This document shows positions 36,410 through 44,802 of a stretch of 47,464 nucleotides of DNA, one piece after another (position 1 is the stretch's first letter; every line of letters begins with the position of its first letter). The stretch lies in NCBI GenBank assembly GCA_945865295.1, contig CAMBDE010000008.1, positions 1 through 47,464 of the forward strand, written 5' to 3'. The notes under the pieces were generated by a model, which saw only the letters and a list, made by a program, of their open reading frames with translations, was not told the DNA's origin and did not search any database. Made by a program: the position numbers and the translations under genes. The DNA is from Chitinophaga pinensis (GTDB lineage Bacteria; Bacteroidota; Bacteroidia; Chitinophagales; Chitinophagaceae).

Positions 36410-37540
36410 ATGCGACCAATTTTATTCATTGACAGAGACGGAGTGGTCCTAGAAGAACCTGCAATTGATTTTCAGATAGATCATATTGATAAGACTATTT
36501 TTGTACCTGGTGTAATTTCCAACTTACAAAAAATAGCCAACGATTTCGGCTATTATAAAGTCATGGTAACGAATCAGGACGGTTTAGGCACGGAGACTTA
36601 TCCAATGTCCAGCTTCCAATCTTTTCAAGATTTAATGGTACGCACTTTAAAAGGCGAAGGCTTTGTGTTTGATGAAATGCATATTGATTCAACTTTTGCA
36701 AAAGACAACGCGCCTTCAAGAAAACCTGGAACAGGATTGGTAAAGCATTTGATGGATGATACTCAATTTGATTTAAGCAACTCTTTTGTGATTGGTGACC
36801 GTTGGTCGGATATTGAATTGGCAAAAAATATAGGATGTAAAGCCATCTATTTAAAATCCATTCTGCATCCTCTAAGTCCAGAACAGGAAATAGTATTAAG
36901 ACCTTTTATTGCTTACGAAGCAAGTCATTGGGATGAAATTTATCAATTTTTGAAACTAGGATTGAGAACCGTCGTGCATGATAGAAATACCAAGGAAACA
37001 AAAATTCATATTGAATTGAATTTAGATGGAAAAGGTGATGCAACAATCCACACAGGATTAGGTTTTTTTGATCATATGTTAGAACAAATTGCAAGACATG
37101 GCGCATTGGATATGAAAATTCATTGCGAAGGTGATTTACATATCGACGAGCACCACACGATTGAAGATGTGGGCATAGCTTTAGGAGAGGCTTTTGCGAA
37201 GGGATTGATGGATAAAAGAGGGATGGAAAGATATGGCTTTGCTATTCCAATGGACGAGGCAGAAGCAAAAGTATTAATTGATTTTGGTGGAAGAAATTGG
37301 ATCGTTTGGGACGCGGAGTTTAAACGAGAAAAAATTGGAGAAATGCCAACCGAGATGTTTTTTCACTTTTTTAAATCCTTTAGTGATGCGGCTAAAGCCA
37401 ATATCAACATCAGTTGTAGAGGAGAGAACGAACATCATAAGATTGAGGCCATCTTTAAAGCCTTTGCTAAAGCCATCAAAATGGCTGTCAAGAGAAATCC
37501 TGCCAGCGATGCTTTGCCTAGCACTAAAGGGGTCTTATAA
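36410..37540 (+). CDS. hisB: Bifunctional histidinol-phosphatase / imidazoleglycerol-phosphate dehydratase
   Basis: HisB has two domains in 376 residues. The HAD-type histidinol phosphatase domain (about 1-175) has the nucleophile motif DRDGV (Asp8, Asp10) and GDRWSDIELAKNIG. The IGP dehydratase domain (about 186-376) has GLGFFDHMLEQIARHG, DEHHTIEDVGIALGEA and ENEHHKIEAIFKAFAKA, which hold the manganese-binding histidines. It carries out steps 6 and 8 of the pathway. The bifunctional form also occurs in Proteobacteria and other Bacteroidota. It is the last gene before the trp promoter, and no terminator was found between them. Confidence 0.97.
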   Translation: MRPILFIDRDGVVLEEPAIDFQIDHIDKTIFVPGVISNLQKIANDFGYYKVMVTNQDGLGTETYPMSSFQSFQDLMVRTLKGEGFVFDEMHIDSTFAKDNAPSRKPGTGLVKHLMDDTQFDLSNSFVIGDRWSDIELAKNIGCKAIYLKSILHPLSPEQEIVLRPFIAYEASHWDEIYQFLKLGLRTVVHDRNTKETKIHIELNLDGKGDATIHTGLGFFDHMLEQIARHGALDMKIHCEGDLHIDEHHTIEDVGIALGEAFAKGLMDKRGMERYGFAIPMDEAEAKVLIDFGGRNWIVWDAEFKREKIGEMPTEMFFHFFKSFSDAAKANINISCRGENEHHKIEAIFKAFAKAIKMAVKRNPASDALPSTKGVL

Positions 37541-37575
37541 ACCTAATATTCAATAGCCATTTGTCTGAGGTTTTT

Positions 37576-37606
37576 TTGGTTTAAAATACCGAAAGCCTTA
37601 ATTTTG
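37576..37606 (+). promoter_or_regulatory. Promoter of the trp operon
   Basis: A TTG -33 box (37576-37578) is followed after 20 bases by TAATTTTG (37599-37606), an exact TAnnTTTG match. The trp leader ATG is 7 bases after the -7 element, so the mRNA should have a 5' UTR of only a few bases. The spacing is the same as at the his promoter. Confidence 0.7.
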
Positions 37607-37613
37607 TACTCGA

Positions 37614-37670
37614 ATGAAAACAATTAACAATTTTTGGTGGTGGCATACAAACTCCGTTGGGGTATTGTAA
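37614..37670 (+). CDS. trpL: Tryptophan leader peptide of the trp operon
   Basis: An 18-codon frame reads MKTINNFWWWHTNSVGVL and ends at TAA 37668-37670. Three consecutive Trp codons (37635-37643) are followed by one His codon (37644-37646). A strong intrinsic terminator follows 31 bases later and trpE lies just beyond. The arrangement matches a classical ribosome-stalling attenuator, with the antiterminator segment lying in the tail of the leader frame. Confidence 0.9.
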   Translation: MKTINNFWWWHTNSVGVL

Positions 37671-37710
37671 GGTCGTGACCGTAATTGTCAAGCTATACAT
37701 CAACCCCGAC
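37656..37710 (+). promoter_or_regulatory. Predicted trp antiterminator pairing
   Basis: GTTGGGGT (37656-37663) can pair with ACCCCGAC (37703-37710) in the 5' arm of the terminator: eight consecutive pairs with one G-U. It begins 12 bases after the last Trp codon, so it is free when a ribosome stalls on the Trp codons and masked when the ribosome reaches the leader stop. A small stem GGTC/GACC (37671-37680) lies in the loop. Confidence 0.65.
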
Positions 37711-37735
37711 AGATTCTGTCGGGGTTTGTTTTTTT
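37702..37735 (+). terminator. trp attenuator terminator
   Basis: A perfect 11-pair GC-rich stem (37702-37712 with 37716-37726) with an ATT loop is followed by TGTTTTTTT. It lies 27 bases before the trpE ATG. It would also stop read-through transcripts from the upstream his genes unless the trp leader is being translated and stalled. Confidence 0.92.
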
Positions 37736-37761
37736 AACGAATGATCAACTAAGCTACTAAG

Positions 37762-39168
37762 ATGAAAAAAATTATAATACAAACTGAGGTGACTACAATG
37801 CTCGCCGATACATTTACACCTGTTGGCATCTATCTTCGATTGAGAGATCGATTCAGAGATACAATTTTATTAGAGAGCACAGACTCACATGCTGCTGAAA
37901 ATAGTTATTCATTCATTGGAGTGAATGCGATTGGGGGGATTGAAATATCTAGCTTGAATGAAATAGAATATAAATATCCAAAGCATGAGCCTCAAAAAGA
38001 AGTCATTAAAAATGTGCAGGATGCGCCTGATCGAATTTGGTCCTATATGCAACATTTTGAGATGCAAGCATCCACTCAAAAAGAAACCGCTTTTGCGCAG
38101 GGCTTATATGGCTACACCACGTATGACGCCATCCCTTTTTTTGATACCATTGCATTCAAGACAGGTGCGCCTGTAATCCCATTGATGCGTTATCGATTAT
38201 ATCAATACGTGATTGCATTCAATCATTTTAAAGACGAATTATACATCTGTGAAAATAAAATAGAGGGCATCGATTCTGAATTAGACGCATTAATATCCTG
38301 TATCAAACATAAAGACGTACCTCAATATCCATTTAGTATAGTGGGCGCGGAATCTTCCAACTATACCGATGAAGCTTATCGCGTGGCTGTTCAAAAAGGG
38401 ATTCAACATTGTATGCGTGGAGATGTGTTTCAGATTGTATTGAGTAGAAGGTTTCAACAACAATTTGCTGGAGATGAGTTCAATGTATATAGGACTTTAA
38501 GAAGCATCAATCCTTCCCCCTATTTATTCTTTTTTGATTATGGGGATTATAAATTAATGGGGTCTTCGCCAGAAGCGCAAATCATTATCAAAGAAGGTAA
38601 GGCTGTGGTACATCCTATTGCTGGTACATTTAAAAGATCTGGTGATGAAGCCGTAGATGCGGAAAGAACAAAAGCTTTATTGGATGATCCAAAGGAGAAT
38701 GCAGAACATGTGATGTTGGTTGATTTAGCGAGAAACGATTTAAGTAGGGTTTGTACCGAAGTGCGTGTGAAACATTTTCGACAAGTACATTATTATAGTC
38801 ATGTCATTCATTTGGTGAGTGAGGTAGAAGGTAAGGTGGCTAAAGAAGCCAATCCATTTCATTTGATAGCAAAAACTTTTCCTGCTGGCACATTAAGTGG
38901 TGCGCCAAAATTTAAAGCAATGCAATTAATCGATGGGATTGAACCAACTAAACGGTCTTATTATGGAGGATGTATTGGTTTTGTGGGCTTAAACGGCAGT
39001 TGCAATCAAGCCATCATGATTCGCACTTTCTTGAGTAGGCAAAATACATTGACCTATCAAGCAGGTGCCGGTGTGGTTGCAGCTAGTGATCCAGAAAGCG
39101 AATTACAAGAAGTGAATAATAAATTGAACGCATTAAAGATGGCTATTGTATTGGCTGAAAAAATTTAA
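37762..39168 (+). CDS. trpE: Anthranilate synthase component I
   Basis: TrpE converts chorismate to anthranilate with ammonia from TrpG. It has 468 residues. The N-terminal half has the ILLESTD feedback-site motif, which binds tryptophan in characterised TrpE enzymes. The C-terminal chorismate-binding domain shows FQIVLSRRFQQQF, SPEAQIIIKEGKAVVHPIAGT, DDPKENAEHVMLVDLARNDLSRV and FPAGTLSGAPKFKAMQLIDGIEP. It is the first structural gene after the trp attenuator. Confidence 0.96.
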   Translation: MKKIIIQTEVTTMLADTFTPVGIYLRLRDRFRDTILLESTDSHAAENSYSFIGVNAIGGIEISSLNEIEYKYPKHEPQKEVIKNVQDAPDRIWSYMQHFEMQASTQKETAFAQGLYGYTTYDAIPFFDTIAFKTGAPVIPLMRYRLYQYVIAFNHFKDELYICENKIEGIDSELDALISCIKHKDVPQYPFSIVGAESSNYTDEAYRVAVQKGIQHCMRGDVFQIVLSRRFQQQFAGDEFNVYRTLRSINPSPYLFFFDYGDYKLMGSSPEAQIIIKEGKAVVHPIAGTFKRSGDEAVDAERTKALLDDPKENAEHVMLVDLARNDLSRVCTEVRVKHFRQVHYYSHVIHLVSEVEGKVAKEANPFHLIAKTFPAGTLSGAPKFKAMQLIDGIEPTKRSYYGGCIGFVGLNGSCNQAIMIRTFLSRQNTLTYQAGAGVVAASDPESELQEVNNKLNALKMAIVLAEKI

Positions 39169-39178
39169 AATAGATCCA

Positions 39179-39745
39179 ATGAAAATATTAGTATTTGACA
39201 ATTACGATTCATTCACTTACAACTTGGTTCAATTGATCAAGGAGCAGTCGAATGCTTTGGTGGATGTATTTAGAAATGATGAAATTCCTTTAGAAGTAGT
39301 GAAGGCATATGATAAAATTTTATTGTCACCTGGTCCAGGCATTCCATCTGAATCGGGTTTACTCATTCCTCTAATTCAGGAATACGCAGCCACTAAATCT
39401 ATCTTAGGGGTTTGTTTAGGACAACAAGCCATTGCAGAAGCATTTGGAGGCAGTTTAACCAATCTCTCAAAAGTGTATCATGGCATAGCAACCCCTGTTG
39501 AATTGATTGGAAATTCAGTTTTATTTGAAGGGATTCCAAAAACGTTTCATGTAGGTAGGTACCATAGTTGGGTGGTGAATGAAAATGATTTACCCACAGC
39601 ATTAAAAATAACTTCTAAAGATGCAGATGGTTATATCATGTCCTTAGAACATACTACCTATGATGTAAAAGGAGTGCAATATCATCCGGAAAGTATTTTA
39701 ACGCCCGAAGGTGCTAAGATCGTTGGTAACTGGTTGAAAAACTAA
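39179..39745 (+). CDS. trpG: Anthranilate synthase component II (glutamine amidotransferase)
   Basis: TrpG releases ammonia from glutamine for TrpE. The ATG at 39179 gives 188 residues starting MKILVFDNYDSFTYNLVQ, the standard TrpG/PabA N-terminus; earlier in-frame methionines lie inside trpE. The nucleophile Cys79 is in GVCLGQQ and the catalytic His-Glu pair is in QYHPES. There is a single such subunit here, so it may also serve aminodeoxychorismate synthase, which is inference. Confidence 0.95.
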   Translation: MKILVFDNYDSFTYNLVQLIKEQSNALVDVFRNDEIPLEVVKAYDKILLSPGPGIPSESGLLIPLIQEYAATKSILGVCLGQQAIAEAFGGSLTNLSKVYHGIATPVELIGNSVLFEGIPKTFHVGRYHSWVVNENDLPTALKITSKDADGYIMSLEHTTYDVKGVQYHPESILTPEGAKIVGNWLKN

Positions 39746-39757
39746 TAAAATAATTTG

Positions 39758-40750
39758 ATGAAAAAGATTTTACAATATTTATTTGAACATAAAACTTTGA
39801 GTCGAGCCACTGCGAAGGAGGTCTTGGTTCAGATTGCGCAAGGTGCATACAATGAACACGAAGTGACTTCCTTTGTGACCGTTTTCTTAATGCGAAGTAT
39901 CACCATTGACGAATTAATGGGTTTTAGGGATGCATTACTATCTCTTGCTGTACCATTGAATTTAGGCTTTGACAATGCAATAGATATAGTAGGAACAGGT
40001 GGAGATGGTAAAGACACATTCAATATTTCTACATTGGCCTGTTTTATTGTGGCAGGCGCAGGGCAACCAGTCTTGAAGCACGGGAACTATGGTGCATCTA
40101 GTGTAAGCGGCTCATCCAATGTGATGGAGCAACTAGGCTATGTATTTAAAAATGACGAAGCGGCATTATCAAAAGAAGTGAAAGAAGCGGGCATTTGTTT
40201 TTTACATGCACCTTTATTTCATCCAGCATTAAAAACAGTGGGTCCAATTAGAAGAAATATGGGACTTAGAACTTTCTTCAATATGCTAGGGCCAATCGTG
40301 AATCCTGCCAAACCCGCGTATCAATTAATTGGGGTGTATAATTTAGAGATGGCAAGGATTTACAATTATGCCATGCAATCCTTAGGAAATGAATTTACAT
40401 TGATCCATAGTTTGGATGGGTATGACGAAATTTCATTGACCTCCGATACTAAAATCATTTCCAATAAAGGGGAATTTATGATGACGCCTTATCAATTAGG
40501 AAAACGTAAAGTATTCCCTGAAGAATTGTATGGAGGCAATACGGTAGAAGCGGCAGCTGAAATATTTAAAAAAATTATCCAAGGAAAAGGAAGCTGGTCA
40601 CAAAATGCAGTGGTACTAGCCAATGCAGCCATGGCGCTACAAGTAACCGGACAATATGAAAGCTATGAAGCTGCTTTTCAGGCTGCAGTAAAAAGTTTGG
40701 AGTCTGGCGCAGCCAACAATTGTTTAAATCAATTAATCAATTTACAGTAA
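39758..40750 (+). CDS. trpD: Anthranilate phosphoribosyltransferase
   Basis: TrpD transfers the phosphoribosyl group of PRPP to anthranilate. From the ATG at 39758 it has 330 residues. The PRPP motif is DIVGTGGDGKDTFNIST, with GNYGASSVSGSSNVMEQLGY and RRNMGLRTFFNMLGPIVNPA as further signatures. It lies 12 bases after trpG and its stop overlaps the trpC start by one base (TAATG), which implies coupled translation. Confidence 0.96.
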   Translation: MKKILQYLFEHKTLSRATAKEVLVQIAQGAYNEHEVTSFVTVFLMRSITIDELMGFRDALLSLAVPLNLGFDNAIDIVGTGGDGKDTFNISTLACFIVAGAGQPVLKHGNYGASSVSGSSNVMEQLGYVFKNDEAALSKEVKEAGICFLHAPLFHPALKTVGPIRRNMGLRTFFNMLGPIVNPAKPAYQLIGVYNLEMARIYNYAMQSLGNEFTLIHSLDGYDEISLTSDTKIISNKGEFMMTPYQLGKRKVFPEELYGGNTVEAAAEIFKKIIQGKGSWSQNAVVLANAAMALQVTGQYESYEAAFQAAVKSLESGAANNCLNQLINLQ

Positions 40751-41553
40751 TGTCTACCAATATTCTAGCAAAAATTATCGATCATAAAAAAATCGAACTG
40801 GCCGAAAGGAAAGGGCAACTGAGCGTGGCGCAATTAGAGGCCATGCCATTGTTTACTAGTGAAGGCTATTCATTAAAATTGAATTTATTGAATCCAGCTT
40901 TGACGGGCATCATTGCAGAATTTAAAAGACAGTCACCTTCTAAAGGCGTGATCAATGCGACTGCTTCGGTGGAGGATGTAGTAAATGCTTATACCAAATT
41001 TGGGGCAGCAGGTATTTCGGTATTAACGGACAAGGATTTTTTTGGAGGAAGAATGAATGATTTAAGTATCGCTGTAAAAAACCCCATACCAGTATTGAGA
41101 AAGGAATTCATTATTGATGAATTTCAATTGGTAGAAGCAAAAGCATATGGCGCTTCAGTAATTTTGTTGATTGCTGCTTGTCTAACACCAGCATTAACCC
41201 ATTCCTTGGCGACATTTGCAAAAAGCATTGGATTAGAAGTGTTGTTGGAAATTCATGATGCAGATGAACTAGGACATATTTCGGATGCTGTGGATTTTGT
41301 AGGCATTAATAATAGAAGTTTAAAATCATTCGAAGTCAATATCCAACATAGCTTACAACTCAAGAATCAATTGCCAAAAAATATATTAAGTATTGCGGAA
41401 AGTGGTATTTATAGTTTGGAAACATTTATGTTGTTAAAAAAAGAAGGCTTTGACGGTTTTTTAATGGGAGAGTATTTTATGAAGCAAGCCAATCCTGCAA
41501 CTGCATTTGAATTATTTGTCACGTCCATAAAATCCGATAAAGATGCAGTTTAA
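40750..41553 (+). CDS. trpC: Indole-3-glycerol phosphate synthase
   Basis: TrpC decarboxylates and cyclises carboxyphenylaminodeoxyribulose phosphate to indoleglycerol phosphate. The ATG at 40750 gives 267 residues. EFKRQSPSKGVIN holds the catalytic lysine, VLRKEFIIDEFQL and VGINNRSLKSFEVN follow, and AESGIYSLE is the phosphate site. It is a single-domain enzyme, with TrpF encoded separately just downstream and overlapping by 11 bases. Confidence 0.96.
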   Translation: MSTNILAKIIDHKKIELAERKGQLSVAQLEAMPLFTSEGYSLKLNLLNPALTGIIAEFKRQSPSKGVINATASVEDVVNAYTKFGAAGISVLTDKDFFGGRMNDLSIAVKNPIPVLRKEFIIDEFQLVEAKAYGASVILLIAACLTPALTHSLATFAKSIGLEVLLEIHDADELGHISDAVDFVGINNRSLKSFEVNIQHSLQLKNQLPKNILSIAESGIYSLETFMLLKKEGFDGFLMGEYFMKQANPATAFELFVTSIKSDKDAV

Positions 41554-42169
41554 AGTTTGTGGCATAACGAATTTAGAACAAGCAACCGCATTGCAAGCAA
41601 TGGGGGTGCACTATATTGGCTTTATATTTTATCCAAGTTCAAAGCGCTATGTTTTAGAAAAATTAAGTTTAGCTGATCTAGCTAATTTTAAACCCATAGG
41701 TGTCAAAAAAGTGGGTGTCTTTGTAAATGAGCCATTGGAACAATTATTAGAAACAGCCAATGCGGCTGGTTTGGATCTAGTACAATTACACGGAGATGAA
41801 AGCCCTGAATATTGTGCCGCAGTGCGTCAAAAAGTAGAAACGATTAAAGTATTTAGAGTGGGTGCAGCAGTGCCTGATTTTGCAGCATATGAAGTGTCCG
41901 TTGATTATTTATTATTTGACACAGATAGCGCGTTGTATGGTGGAACGGGGCAACATTTTAATTGGGAATTAATCAAAGGATCAACCATTTCCAAACCCTA
42001 TTTTTTGAGTGGGGGGATTGGTCCCAACGATATACAAGGGGTACAAGTGATGGAAAAAACTAAAGCAGGAAAATCATTACTTGCTTTAGATATCAATAGT
42101 CAATTTGAATTGGCACCAGGGGTGAAAGATTTAGAAAAAATAAAAATTTTTATCAATGCATTTATTTAA
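41543..42169 (+). CDS. trpF: Phosphoribosylanthranilate isomerase
   Basis: TrpF catalyses the Amadori rearrangement of phosphoribosylanthranilate. It has 208 residues with KVCGITN (the catalytic cysteine is Cys6), VQLHGDESPEYC, DYLLFDT with the general acid aspartate, and YFLSGGIGPND at the phosphate site. Both TrpF and a separate HisA are encoded here, so the bifunctional PriA situation does not apply. It overlaps trpC by 11 bases and trpB by 14. Confidence 0.95.
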   Translation: MQFKVCGITNLEQATALQAMGVHYIGFIFYPSSKRYVLEKLSLADLANFKPIGVKKVGVFVNEPLEQLLETANAAGLDLVQLHGDESPEYCAAVRQKVETIKVFRVGAAVPDFAAYEVSVDYLLFDTDSALYGGTGQHFNWELIKGSTISKPYFLSGGIGPNDIQGVQVMEKTKAGKSLLALDINSQFELAPGVKDLEKIKIFINAFI

Positions 42170-43367
42170 CGAACTAACCAATTATCAGCAGCCAAGCGAA
42201 GAAGGCTATTATGGGCAGTATGGTGGAGCCTATATTCCAGAAATGCTGTATAGTAATGTAGAAACATTGAAGACACAGTATTTGCAGATCATGGACGATC
42301 CTGCTTTTAAAGCAGAGGTGGAAGCTTTGCTTAAGGATTATGTAGGCAGACCAACGCCATTATTTTATGCCGAAAGATTGAGTGCAGAAATTGGCGCTAA
42401 AATTTATTTAAAACGCGAAGACTTATGTCATACCGGGGCACATAAAATTAACAACACCGTTGGTCAAATTATTTTAGCACAAAGATTGGGTAAAAAGAAA
42501 ATCATCGCAGAAACTGGTGCTGGTCAACATGGCGTGGCCACGGCGACTGTATGTGCGTTAAAAGGAATGGAATGTGTGGTGTATATGGGTGAAAAAGATA
42601 TTGAGCGACAAGCGCCCAACGTGGCCAGAATGAAAATGCTTGGAGCAACAGTGGTACCTGCTAAAAGTGGCAGTAAAACTTTGAAAGATGCCACCAATGA
42701 AGCCATTCGTGCATGGATCAATGAACCAGATACCACACATTATATAATTGGAAGTGTGGTAGGGCCCCATCCTTATCCAGATATGGTCGCTCGTTTTCAA
42801 AGTGTAATTAGTGCAGAAATGCGTACGCAATTGGAAGCAGTCACAGGTTCTCCTTTGCCAACGCATGTGGTTGCTTGTGTAGGTGGCGGTAGTAATGCAG
42901 CTGGGGCATTTTACCATTATTTAAATGAACCTACTGTAGAACTAATCGCTGTAGAAGCAGCTGGTCATGGAGTGCATTCTGGAATGAGTGCAGCCACCAC
43001 CCAATTAGGTAGTGCTGGTATTTTGCATGGCAGTAAAAGTATTGTAATGCAAACCAAGGATGGACAAGTGGTTGAACCTCATAGTATTTCTGCTGGCTTA
43101 GATTATCCTGGCATTGGGCCATTGCATGCGTTTTTATATGAAAGCAAGCGAGGAACATTCATGAGTGCTACTGATGAAGCTGCACTTAAATGGGCTTTTC
43201 ATTTATCCGAAATAGAAGGGATTATTCCAGCATTAGAAACCGCACATGCATTTGCAGTTTTACCCGAAATGAATTTAAAACCAACAGATGTAGTGATTGT
43301 TTGTTTGAGTGGAAGAGGGGATAAAGATTTAGCGACCTATATGCAAGCAATGGATATGAAATCATAG
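42156..43367 (+). CDS. trpB: Tryptophan synthase beta chain
   Basis: TrpB joins indole and serine with PLP to form tryptophan. It has 403 residues. The PLP lysine is Lys97 in GAHKINN, preceded by KREDLCHT. AETGAGQHGVATAT, the phosphate loop CVGGGSNAAG, and HSISAGLDYPGIGPLHA identify the canonical TrpB1 type that pairs with TrpA. It begins inside the trpF end. Confidence 0.97.
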   Translation: MHLFNELTNYQQPSEEGYYGQYGGAYIPEMLYSNVETLKTQYLQIMDDPAFKAEVEALLKDYVGRPTPLFYAERLSAEIGAKIYLKREDLCHTGAHKINNTVGQIILAQRLGKKKIIAETGAGQHGVATATVCALKGMECVVYMGEKDIERQAPNVARMKMLGATVVPAKSGSKTLKDATNEAIRAWINEPDTTHYIIGSVVGPHPYPDMVARFQSVISAEMRTQLEAVTGSPLPTHVVACVGGGSNAAGAFYHYLNEPTVELIAVEAAGHGVHSGMSAATTQLGSAGILHGSKSIVMQTKDGQVVEPHSISAGLDYPGIGPLHAFLYESKRGTFMSATDEAALKWAFHLSEIEGIIPALETAHAFAVLPEMNLKPTDVVIVCLSGRGDKDLATYMQAMDMKS

Positions 43368-43414
43368 TGATCAATATGGATGCATTTGAATAATGTGTCT
43401 TTAAAATAAAAATT

Positions 43415-44188
43415 ATGTCAAGGTTAACGGAATTATTTGAACAAAAAAATAAGCGTGTTTTAAATGTGTACTGCACTGCAGGCTATCCGCATTTGAATAG
43501 CACAATGGAAGTGATGGAAAGCTTACAAAAAAATGGCGCAGATATCATTGAACTTGGTATGCCCTATAGTGATCCGCTCGCCGATGGTGAAGTGATTCAA
43601 AATAGTAGCCTTATTGCACTTAATAATGGAATGACCATTGATGCCTTATTTGAGCAATTGGAAAAGATGCGTTCATCCATTCATATTCCAGTGGTGTTGA
43701 TGGGTTATATGAATCCTATTATACAATATGGCTTGGAGGATTTTTGTAAAAAAGCAAAATCAGTGGGTGTGGATGGTTTAATCTTGCCAGATCTGCCTTT
43801 ATATGAATTTGAACAAGTATATGGTGCAACAATTAAAGCGAATGATTTAGATTTTATCTTTCTAGTGACGCCTGAAACACCAGAAAGAAGATTGAGAAAG
43901 TTGGATAGTTTAAGTGCTGGATTTTTATATGCAGTGAGTTCATCTGCAACGACGGGAACAGATAAAGATTTCACTAAAGTTGCCATGTACTTGGAAAGAT
44001 TAAAATCGATGCAATTAAAAAATCCATTCTTAGTAGGATTTGGGATCAAGGATAAATCGAGTTTTGATGCGGTGAATGTTTTTTCGAATGGAGCCATCAT
44101 TGGTTCTGCATACATACAAGCTTTGTCTAAAGGGGAGGATGTGGAATCAACCACCAAAACATTTTTAGAGGGGGTTTTAAGCAACTAA
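43415..44188 (+). CDS. trpA: Tryptophan synthase alpha chain
   Basis: TrpA cleaves indoleglycerol phosphate to indole, which is channelled to TrpB. It has 257 residues. The catalytic pair is Glu46 in IIELGMPYSDP and Asp57 in PLADG, 11 residues apart as in the Salmonella enzyme. PVVLMGYMNPIIQYG and GFGIKDKSS are further motifs. hisH follows after 12 bases with no promoter or terminator visible, so the second half of the his genes is probably in the trp transcript. Confidence 0.96.
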   Translation: MSRLTELFEQKNKRVLNVYCTAGYPHLNSTMEVMESLQKNGADIIELGMPYSDPLADGEVIQNSSLIALNNGMTIDALFEQLEKMRSSIHIPVVLMGYMNPIIQYGLEDFCKKAKSVGVDGLILPDLPLYEFEQVYGATIKANDLDFIFLVTPETPERRLRKLDSLSAGFLYAVSSSATTGTDKDFTKVAMYLERLKSMQLKNPFLVGFGIKDKSSFDAVNVFSNGAIIGSAYIQALSKGEDVESTTKTFLEGVLSN

Positions 44189-44200
44189 AGTATTCATTAA

Positions 44201-44797
44201 ATGAACCTAACGATCGTACAATACAATGCAGGCAATATCCAGTCTGTGCTATATGCCTTAGAAAGACTAGGTGTAGCAGCAACAGTGACCGATGACCCAG
44301 CAATGATTCAAGCTGCGGACAAAGTGATTTTTCCTGGAGTAGGCGAAGCGAGCACAGCCATGGCTTATTTGAAGGAAAGAAATTTAGACCAAATCATTGT
44401 TGCATTGAAACAACCCGTCTTGGGAATATGTTTAGGCATGCAATTGATGTGCAAGCACTCTGCAGAAAATGATACCACTTGTTTGGGCATTTTTGAAGAG
44501 CAGGTATTGGCATTCAAAGCAACTGACAACACCATCAAAGTCCCACAGATTGGCTGGAATAACATTACAAATTTAAAAACAGCACTATTCAATGGAGTAC
44601 CAGAAAATAGCTATACTTATTTTGTGCATGGATTCTATGCTGGACTAGGGGACAATACAATTGCGACCACAGATTATATCCAGCCCTATAGCAGTGCATT
44701 GCAAAAAAATAATTTTTATGGGGTACAGTTTCATCCCGAAAAGTCTGCAGTAATTGGGGAACAAATTATTCAAAATTTTCTATCCCTAAAATCTTAA
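44201..44797 (+). CDS. hisH: Imidazole glycerol phosphate synthase glutaminase subunit
   Basis: HisH supplies ammonia to HisF. It has 198 residues with VQYNAGNIQSV at the start, KVIFPGVGEASTAM, the nucleophile Cys77 in GICLGMQLM and the catalytic FHPEKS near the C-terminus. It is the first his gene after the seven trp genes and is followed by hisA after 5 bases. Confidence 0.96.
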   Translation: MNLTIVQYNAGNIQSVLYALERLGVAATVTDDPAMIQAADKVIFPGVGEASTAMAYLKERNLDQIIVALKQPVLGICLGMQLMCKHSAENDTTCLGIFEEQVLAFKATDNTIKVPQIGWNNITNLKTALFNGVPENSYTYFVHGFYAGLGDNTIATTDYIQPYSSALQKNNFYGVQFHPEKSAVIGEQIIQNFLSLKS

Positions 44798-44802
44798 AGT
44801 AC

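Noticed and set aside
42558..42917. Cys/His-rich minus-strand frame within trpB
   Set aside because: It is an antisense shadow of trpB; the Cys and His content arises from complementing Thr, Val and Ala codons.
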